Positions 6,527-11,355 of a DNA stretch of 11,355 nucleotides are shown here, one piece after another. The stretch is from NCBI GenBank assembly GCA_002862965.1, contig PKCW01000164.1:1-11355 (forward strand), in the 5' to 3' direction. The notes beneath the pieces are model-generated. The model ran no database searches. It saw nothing but the letters and a program-made list of their open reading frames with translations, and was not told the origin of the DNA. Made by a program: the position numbers and the translations under genes. Each line of letters begins with the position of its first letter. Position 1 is the stretch's first letter. Source of the stretch: Pseudomonadota bacterium (lineage in GTDB: Bacteria > Pseudomonadota > Gammaproteobacteria > UBA5335).

Positions 6527-7513
6527 ATGAGCGAAACGTCCTCCTCCAAAGCGCTTGCCCGCAGCGGCGAGAAGTTCACGCAAGACGGCGTGACGGCGGT
6601 CAAGCATGGCGTCAAGCAGCGGCGGGATGCCGCGCCGCCACCGCGGGGCGACAAACCGCCGTGGCTGCGGGTGTCCGTGCCGGGGGCGGGGCGTTATGTC
6701 GAGGTACGGCAGATCGTGCGCGAGAACCGGCTGGCGACCGTCTGTGAGGAGTCGCTGTGCCCCAATCTCGCCGAATGCTGGAGTCACGGCACGGCGACGC
6801 TGATGATCCTGGGCGCGGTGTGCACCCGGGCCTGCCGGTTCTGCGCGGTGTCGACGGGCAACCCGCAAGGCCGGCTCGACGTCGAGGAACCGGCTCACGC
6901 GGCTGAGGCGGTGCGGCTCATGGGCCTCAAATACGTCGTCCTGACCTCGGTCGACCGCGACGACCTGCCCGACGGCGGCGCGGACCATTACGCGGCCTGC
7001 GTGCGCGCCATCCGTGCGGCCTGCCCGGAAACGGCGGTCGAGGCGCTCACCCCCGATTTCGGCGGCCGAGCGGAGGCGGTGGCGGCGGTGGCCACCTCCG
7101 GTCTTCAGGTCTATGCGCAGAATCTCGAAACCGTGCGCCGGCTGACCCACCCGGTGCGCGATCCGCGGGCGGGCTACGAGCGGACGCTCGCGGTCCTGCA
7201 GACGGCCAAGGCCGCCGCGCCCGGGGTGCTGACCAAGACCAGCCTGATGCTGGGCCTGGGCGAAACCGACGCCGAAATCCAGGAAACGCTCGGCGACGCC
7301 CGCGCGGCCGGGGTCGACATCGTCACCTTCGGCCAGTACCTGCGGCCCACGGCCAATCACCTGCCGGTCGAGCGCTATGTGCCGCCGGAGGATTTCGCGC
7401 GCTACCGCGCCTTGGGGCTGGAACTGGGCTTTCTCGAGGTGGTGGCCGGACCCCTGGTGCGTTCGAGCTATCGCGCCGAGCGCGTCTTTGCCCGCAACAA
7501 CGCCGGCCTTTGA
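6527..7513 (+). CDS. lipA: Lipoyl synthase (radical SAM)
   Basis: A 328-residue cytoplasmic enzyme that inserts two sulfur atoms into protein-bound octanoyl groups, making the lipoyl cofactor of 2-oxoacid dehydrogenases and the glycine cleavage system. The auxiliary [4Fe-4S] cluster ligands are Cys73, Cys78 and Cys84 ([12 protein letters not shown]). The radical-SAM ligands are Cys99, Cys103 and Cys106 (CTRACRFC). GLGET (244-248) and the C-terminal RSSY (312-315), whose serine binds the auxiliary cluster, are all present, so the enzyme looks complete. The middle and C-terminal parts ([20 protein letters not shown]) resemble the LIP1/plastid-type sequences more than E. coli LipA. AAGG at 6515-6518, eight bases ahead, supports the ATG at 6527. 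The in-frame ATG at 6488 sits in the likely promoter. No lipB is adjacent, and the epimerase gene follows after 30 bases. Confidence 0.96.
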   Translation: MSETSSSKALARSGEKFTQDGVTAVKHGVKQRRDAAPPPRGDKPPWLRVSVPGAGRYVEVRQIVRENRLATVCEESLCPNLAECWSHGTATLMILGAVCTRACRFCAVSTGNPQGRLDVEEPAHAAEAVRLMGLKYVVLTSVDRDDLPDGGADHYAACVRAIRAACPETAVEALTPDFGGRAEAVAAVATSGLQVYAQNLETVRRLTHPVRDPRAGYERTLAVLQTAKAAAPGVLTKTSLMLGLGETDAEIQETLGDARAAGVDIVTFGQYLRPTANHLPVERYVPPEDFARYRALGLELGFLEVVAGPLVRSSYRAERVFARNNAGL

Positions 7514-7543
7514 GGGCGGCCCCATCTTCCACGGGACCTGCGA

Positions 7544-8551
7544 ATGGCGATTCTGGTCACCGGCGCGGCCGGTTTCATCGGGTTTCATCTGGCCGAGCGT
7601 CTGCTGGCGCGCGGCGAGACGGTCATCGGCCTGGACAACCTCAACGACTACTACGAGGTTGGTCTCAAGGAGGCGCGGCTGGCCCGGCTGCAGGCGCGGC
7701 CGGGGTTTGCATTCCACCGGCTCGATCTGGCCGATCGCGCCGGGATGGAGCGCCTGTTTCGCGAGTCGGCCATCGAGCGGGTGGTGCATCTGGCCGCGCA
7801 GGCCGGCGTGCGCTATTCCCTCACCCACCCGCATGCCTACGCCGAGAGCAACCTGACCGGATTCCTGCACATCCTGGAAGGCTGCCGGGCGCGCCGGGTC
7901 ACGCATCTGGTCTATGCCTCCAGCAGTTCGGTCTATGGCGGCAACACCGCCATGCCGTTCCGGGCCGAGGCCCCGGCCGATCACCCGCTGGCCCTCTACG
8001 GGGCGACCAAGAAGGCCAACGAGGTCATGGCCCACGCCTACAGCCATCTGTACGGCATCCCGACCACCGGCCTGCGGTTTTTCACCGTCTACGGGCCGTG
8101 GGGCCGGCCGGACATGGCGCTGTTCAGCTTCACCCGCGCGATCCTGGCCGGTGAGCCCATCCCGGTGTTCAACCATGGCCACCACAAGCGCGATTTCACC
8201 TACGTCGACGATGTGGTCGAGGGCATCGTGCGCGTGCTCGACCGCCCCGCCCGGCCCGATGCCGCGTTCGATCCGGCGCATCCCGATCCCGCGGCCGGCA
8301 GCGCGCCGTATCGGCTCTACAACATCGGCAATGGCCAGCCGGTCGATCTCATCACCTACATCCGCACCCTGGAGGCCGCGCTGGGGCGGCCGGCGCAGCT
8401 CGACCTTCAACCCATGCAGCCGGGGGACGTGCCCGACACCTGGGCGGACTGCACGCCCTTGCAGCGCGATACCGGCTACCGGCCGTCCACGCCCGTGACC
8501 GAGGGCATCGCCCGCTTCGTGGCCTGGTACCGGGATTACTATCGGGTGTGA
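7544..8551 (+). CDS. NAD-dependent epimerase, probable UDP-glucuronate 4-epimerase
   Basis: A 335-residue cytoplasmic short-chain dehydrogenase of the extended type. It likely interconverts UDP-glucuronate and UDP-galacturonate for capsule, exopolysaccharide or lipopolysaccharide. Visible are the NAD-binding GAAGFIG (7-13), Asp31 at the end of the second strand (GLDNLNDYY), LAAQAGVRYS (83-92), the active-site SSSSVYGG (126-133), Tyr152 and Lys156 of YGATKKAN, and FFTVYGPWGRPDMA (179-192). The last segment is typical of UDP-GlcA 4-epimerases of the LpsL/Cap1J type. RDFTYVDDVVEG (216-227) is also standard. The gene starts 30 bases after lipA with a weak GGGA ribosome site, so the two may share a transcript, although no functional link is known. 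UDP-glucose 4-epimerase (GalE) is the alternative, but the GPWGRPDMA motif argues against it. Confidence 0.9.
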   Translation: MAILVTGAAGFIGFHLAERLLARGETVIGLDNLNDYYEVGLKEARLARLQARPGFAFHRLDLADRAGMERLFRESAIERVVHLAAQAGVRYSLTHPHAYAESNLTGFLHILEGCRARRVTHLVYASSSSVYGGNTAMPFRAEAPADHPLALYGATKKANEVMAHAYSHLYGIPTTGLRFFTVYGPWGRPDMALFSFTRAILAGEPIPVFNHGHHKRDFTYVDDVVEGIVRVLDRPARPDAAFDPAHPDPAAGSAPYRLYNIGNGQPVDLITYIRTLEAALGRPAQLDLQPMQPGDVPDTWADCTPLQRDTGYRPSTPVTEGIARFVAWYRDYYRV

Positions 8552-8562
8552 TGGGTGGGGAA

Positions 8563-8600
8563 GCGGGCGGCGTCAGCAGCCGCGGGCGGCGTCAGCAGCC
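8563..8600. repeat. Perfect 19-bp tandem duplication between convergent genes
   Basis: GCGGGCGGCGTCAGCAGCC occurs twice with no gap, at 8563-8581 and 8582-8600, in the 54-base space between the epimerase stop and the restored apt stop. Each copy can form a small hairpin (GCGGC, 7-base loop GTCAGCA, GCCGC at 8567-8583; a weaker version in the second copy), without a T run on either strand. It could be a slippage duplication, or a pair of weak hairpins ending both convergent transcripts. Confidence 0.85.
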
Positions 8601-8605
8601 GTCCG

Positions 8606-9117
8606 TCAATCGTAGGCAATGACGCGGGCATAGGGCGCATCGAGGCGCCGGCGTCCGCCCAGAAAGCCGAGTTCGATCAATGTGGCCGCCGCTGCGACCT
8701 GAGCGCCGCTCTGCGCACCAGTGCACAGGCGGCGGCGAGCGTCCCGCCGGTGGCGAGCACGTCATCCACCACGGCCACGCGCTGTCCCGGCGCCAGCAGG
8801 CCCTGCTGGATCTCGAGGCGGTCCGTGCCGTACTCGAGCGCGTAGTCGTGGCCCAGGCAGGGTCCGGGCAGCTTGCCCGGCTTGCGGACCATGACCAGCC
8901 CACAGCCCAGTTTCAGCGCCAGGGGCGCCGCGAGCAGGAAGCCCCGCGATTCGATCCCCACCAGCACGTCCGGCGCATGGGGGAACAGCTGCCGGGCCAG
9001 ACGGCCGAGCGCGACCTGCCAGGCGTCGGCGCAGGCAAGCAGCGGCGCAACGTCGTAAAAGACGATCCCCCGCTTGGGGAAGCCCGGGATCTGGCGGATG
9101 TAGGGCTTGAGATCCAT
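8606..9117 (-). pseudogene. apt: Adenine phosphoribosyltransferase, frameshifted near the 3' end
   Basis: Apt makes AMP from adenine and PRPP in purine salvage. The frame from the ATG at 9117 gives family sequence: [35 protein letters not shown] (54-71), [18 protein letters not shown] (91-99) and the PRPP loop [13 protein letters not shown] (114-126). It then ends at 8677 as a 146-residue protein with an unrelated tail. From about 8707 the next frame continues the family C-terminus ([10 protein letters not shown], ending YARVIAYD) to a TGA at 8606-8608. One base appears lost in the GCGGCG stretch at about 8704-8710. Restored, the protein would be 170 residues, the usual length. The cause could be a real mutation or a sequencing error. 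The catalytic core is intact; only the C-terminal strand region is affected. It starts 8 bases after the EEP gene, its GAGGG ribosome site overlapping that gene's TGA, so the two are probably translationally coupled. Confidence 0.88.
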
Positions 9118-9125
9118 AGGAACCC

Positions 9126-9899
9126 TCAGCCGCTCGTGTCGTCGAGCAGCCGCAGGTGCTGCGGCAGGGTGACGTGCATGGCGAGCGGGAGGTGATCGGA
9201 GCCGACGTGGCTGACCACCTGCGTGTGCTGGATGTCGAGGCCCGGTGTCACCAGGATATGGTCCAGGCTGCGGGTCGGGCGCCAGCTCGGATAGCTCGGC
9301 AGCGGATGGGGCGAACCGCGCAGGCCGGCCAGCGCGCTGTGGTTGCGGACGGCGTCCCAACTGCAGTTCAGATCGCCCATCAGGATGGCATGCGAGCCGT
9401 CGCCGATCAGGCTGCCGAGGAAGGCCAGCTGGTTGGCCTGCGAGCGCCGGTCGAGCGACAGGTGGGCGACGATCACCAGCAGGCCGTCGGTGTCCGCCCC
9501 GAACCGGGCGATGAGGGCGCCGCGGCCGGGGATGCGGCTGGGCAGGCTGACCTCGCGCACCTCCGTGGGCCGGTAGCGACTGAGCAGGCCCATGCTGTGC
9601 CGGGCCCATCGTCCGAGGCGGCGGTTGACGCGGGTGTGCCAGTAGGGGAAGCCGGCCTGTTCGGCGAGATGCGCGACCTGGTCGACGTAGTTGCTGCGCA
9701 GGCTGCCGGCGTCGGTTTCCTGCAGGGCGACCAGATCGTAGGGCGCCAGGATCTGCGCGATGCGATTGAGGTTTTCATGCCGGGAGCGGAAGGGCAGGGC
9801 GTAGCGCCACGCCTTGGTCAGGTAATGATGGTAGCGGCTGGTTTCGATACCGACCTGGATGTTGTAGGTTAGCAGCTTGAGATGATGGCGTTCGGTCAT
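9126..9899 (-). CDS. Endonuclease/exonuclease/phosphatase (EEP) family protein
   Basis: A 257-residue protein with the full EEP/DNase I-like metal-dependent phosphoesterase signature: TYNIQ (Asn13), LQETDAG (metal-binding Glu61), AHLS (His146), GDLNCSWD (Asp176, Asn178), SLDHI (Asp213) and GSDHLPL (Asp235, His236). It therefore probably hydrolyses a phosphodiester or phosphomonoester. The substrate (DNA, RNA, lipid or other) cannot be told from sequence. It resembles E. coli YbhP in length and motifs. No signal peptide or membrane segment is seen. The frame is open further upstream to 10169, but the ATG at 9899 places the TYN motif near residue 11, as usual, and avoids overlapping the DAHP synthase gene. 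A TAGAAT -10-like box at 9929-9934 is consistent with this start. apt follows by 8 bases. Confidence 0.85.
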   Translation of the reverse strand: MTERHHLKLLTYNIQVGIETSRYHHYLTKAWRYALPFRSRHENLNRIAQILAPYDLVALQETDAGSLRSNYVDQVAHLAEQAGFPYWHTRVNRRLGRWARHSMGLLSRYRPTEVREVSLPSRIPGRGALIARFGADTDGLLVIVAHLSLDRRSQANQLAFLGSLIGDGSHAILMGDLNCSWDAVRNHSALAGLRGSPHPLPSYPSWRPTRSLDHILVTPGLDIQHTQVVSHVGSDHLPLAMHVTLPQHLRLLDDTSG

Positions 9900-9928
9900 G
9901 ATTCTGCTTGTCGGCTCGCGTTGGCTGG

Positions 9929-9934
9929 ATTCTA
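9929..9934 (-). promoter_or_regulatory. -10-like box upstream of the EEP/apt pair
   Basis: TAGAAT on the minus strand lies about 30 bases ahead of the EEP start, giving a short leader of about 22 bases. No good -35 is found at the right distance. The divergent region 9900-10029 must also carry the DAHP synthase promoter. TTGCCC with TATGGG 16 bases on is the nearest plus-strand candidate, and it is weak. Confidence 0.28.
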
Positions 9935-10029
9935 TCCCAAGGCCGCGGGCGAGCGGCCGGATGTCGCCCTTGGACCCGCCAGAGCCGGTTGCGTTGCCCG
10001 ATCGGGGCCGTTGTGTATGGGATGAGCCG

Positions 10030-11124
10030 ATGTCCGACGAATTGCTGAACAATATCAATGTCGCCGCGCAGGATGTGCTGATCACGCCGCGCCAACTCAA
10101 GGACGATGTCCCGCTCGGCGCGGCGGGCGAGCGCACGGTGCTCGAAGGCCGGCGCAGCGTGCGGCGCATCCTGGATCGGGCCGATCCGCGCCTGCTGGTG
10201 GTGATCGGTCCGTGTTCCGTGCACGACGTCGACTCGGCGCGGGATTACGCGCGCCGTCTGCTGGCGCTGGCGCGCGAGGTGGACGATACGCTCTTCATCG
10301 TCATGCGCGTGTACTTCGAAAAGCCGCGCACCACGACCGGCTGGAAGGGCCTGATCAACGATCCCCATCTCGATGATTCCTTCCATATCGAGGACGGTCT
10401 GCACATCGCGCGCCGGCTTCTGGTCGATCTGGCCGACATGGGACTTCCGGCGGGCACCGAGGCGCTCGATCCCATCGTGCCGCAGTATCTGTCCGATCTG
10501 ATCACCTGGACGGCCATCGGCGCGCGCACCACCGAGTCGCAGACCCATCGCGAGATGGCGAGCGGCCTGTCGACGCCGGTGGGCTTCAAGAACGGCACCG
10601 ACGGCAGCCTCACAGTGGCCATCAACGCGCTGCACTCGGTGTCCAGCCCGCACAGCTTTCTCGGCATCGACCCCAATGGCCGCAGCGCCGTCATCCGCAC
10701 GCGCGGCAATGGCTATGGACATGTCGTGCTGCGCGGCGGGCATCAGCCGAATTACGACTCGGTCAGCGTCGCGCTGTGCGAGCGGGCGCTGCGCGAGGCC
10801 AAGCTGCCCGAGAACATCGTCATCGACTGCAGCCACGCCAATTCCAGCAAGGATCCCGCGCTGCAAACCCTGGTGGCCGAGAATGTCGCCAACCAGATCC
10901 TGGAGGGCAACCGCTCCATCCTGGGGCTGATGCTGGAAAGCAACATCGGCTGGGGCAACCAGAAGATCTCGGCGGATCGCAGCCGGATGGCCTACGGGGT
11001 GTCGGTGACCGATGCCTGCATCGACTGGCCCGCCACCGAGAAACTCCTGCGCGCGTTGCGCGTCAAACTGAAGGACGCCCTGCCGGCGCGCCTGCCCGCG
11101 GCGCAGGCGTCCGCCACGGCCTGA
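10030..11124 (+). CDS. aroF: 3-deoxy-7-phosphoheptulonate (DAHP) synthase, class I, AroF-like
   Basis: A 364-residue cytoplasmic enzyme that condenses phosphoenolpyruvate with erythrose 4-phosphate, the first step of the shikimate pathway. Visible are IGPCSVHD (59-66, metal-binding Cys62), MRVYFEKPRTTTGWKG (92-107), GARTTESQTHRE (164-175), KNGTDGS (187-193), DCSHANSSKD (266-275, His269), ESNIGWGNQ (303-311, Glu303) and VSVTDACI (324-331, Asp328). The full set of metal ligands is intact. Among the E. coli isozymes it resembles AroF most: NN at 7-8, EALDP, FLGI and VSVTDACI. Asn8 is, from memory, important for tyrosine inhibition in AroF, so tyrosine feedback is plausible but inferred. The start at 10030 matches the AroF N-terminus; the ribosome site is weak (GGGATGAG). 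The C-terminus is an Ala-rich extension. A glutathione peroxidase gene follows after 42 bases. Confidence 0.96.
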   Translation: MSDELLNNINVAAQDVLITPRQLKDDVPLGAAGERTVLEGRRSVRRILDRADPRLLVVIGPCSVHDVDSARDYARRLLALAREVDDTLFIVMRVYFEKPRTTTGWKGLINDPHLDDSFHIEDGLHIARRLLVDLADMGLPAGTEALDPIVPQYLSDLITWTAIGARTTESQTHREMASGLSTPVGFKNGTDGSLTVAINALHSVSSPHSFLGIDPNGRSAVIRTRGNGYGHVVLRGGHQPNYDSVSVALCERALREAKLPENIVIDCSHANSSKDPALQTLVAENVANQILEGNRSILGLMLESNIGWGNQKISADRSRMAYGVSVTDACIDWPATEKLLRALRVKLKDALPARLPAAQASATA

Positions 11125-11166
11125 GCGCGGCGAGGACCCTGTTCGACACATTGAGGAGCAAGCGCC

Positions 11167-11355
11167 ATGGATGGATTTCACGCGTTCACATTGCAGAGTC
11201 TGGAAGGCGAGCCGCTGCCGCTGGCCGGGTTTCGCGGCCACCCGGTGCTGGTGGTGAACGTCGCCAGCCGCTGCGGACTCACGCCCCAATACGCCGGGCT
11301 CGAGGCCCTTTATCGGGAATACCGCAATCAGGGGCTCGTCGTGCTGGGTTGCCCG
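11167..11355 (+). CDS. Glutathione peroxidase-family thiol peroxidase (5' part, cut by window edge)
   Basis: The first 63 codons are present, and the frame runs off the right edge. [12 protein letters not shown] (31-42) is the active-site signature of glutathione peroxidases. Cys36 takes the place of the animal selenocysteine, as is usual in bacteria (BtuE/BsaA type), where thioredoxin is often the real reductant. The opening [16 protein letters not shown] and the following VLVVNVAS strand also fit. The protein would reduce hydrogen peroxide or lipid peroxides in the cytoplasm. The ATG is supported by GAGGAG at 11153-11158, eight bases ahead. It lies 42 bases after the DAHP synthase stop in the same direction, so shared transcription is possible. 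The resolving cysteine and the Gln and Trp of the catalytic set are beyond the window. Confidence 0.93.
   Translation, partial: MDGFHAFTLQSLEGEPLPLAGFRGHPVLVVNVASRCGLTPQYAGLEALYREYRNQGLVVLGCP

Noticed and set aside
6443..8410. A 655-codon minus-strand open frame antisense to lipA and the epimerase
   Set aside because: It fully overlaps two certain genes and has no recognisable domain; it is a high-GC shadow.
8704..8710. Programmed frameshifting in apt
   Set aside because: The GCGGCGC context is not a known slippery heptamer and Apt is not known to be recoded. A base loss or sequence error is simpler.
9775..11289. A 504-codon minus-strand open frame antisense to the DAHP synthase
   Set aside because: It overlaps a certain gene, shows no motif, and runs into the EEP coding region in a different frame.

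Overview
This is a high-GC window of ordinary proteobacterial chromosome. The gene families and their closest remembered relatives (an AroF-type DAHP synthase, a fused Sat-CysC, an SLC13 permease with RCK_C domains, a YbhP-like EEP-fold protein) point to a gammaproteobacterium, possibly a sulfur-metabolising lineage such as the Chromatiales. That placement is inference; no marker in the window settles it. Because of the high GC, long open frames run antisense to, or upstream of, most genes. The real genes were chosen by protein family, start-site signals and non-overlap.

Layout. Positions 1-122 are the right end of an IS3-family insertion sequence (the last 30 codons of OrfB and a probable terminal repeat). 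Positions 211-357 hold a decayed IS3-family OrfA with an internal stop codon. A hairpin with a short T run follows at 365-395. From 6361 down to 419, four genes lie head to tail on the minus strand: an SLC13/DASS permease with two RCK_C (TrkA-C) domains, a fused ATP sulfurylase/APS kinase, a PhzF-fold protein, and an ACT-domain malic enzyme. The gaps are 73, 59 and 87 bases. A good sigma70-like promoter lies upstream of the permease. Permease plus Sat-CysC reads as sulfate uptake followed by activation to APS and PAPS. The link to the PhzF and malic enzyme genes is unclear.

On the plus strand, divergent from that cluster, are lipA (lipoyl synthase) and, 30 bases later, a UDP-glucuronate 4-epimerase-type sugar-nucleotide enzyme. 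Converging on these from the right, on the minus strand, are an endonuclease/exonuclease/phosphatase-fold protein (9899-9126) and adenine phosphoribosyltransferase (9117-8606), 8 bases apart. The apt reading frame is broken by a single-base loss near its 3' end. A perfect 19-bp tandem duplication fills most of the 54-base gap between the converging genes.

The right end, plus strand, holds an AroF-like DAHP synthase (10030-11124) and then a glutathione peroxidase gene cut off by the window edge.

I found no CRISPR array, tRNA, rRNA, defence island or clearly unknown system. The points most worth checking are the apt frameshift, the Asp-for-Glu change in the PhzF active site within a sulfate operon, the transporter/Sat-CysC pairing, and the non-enteric subtype of LipA.
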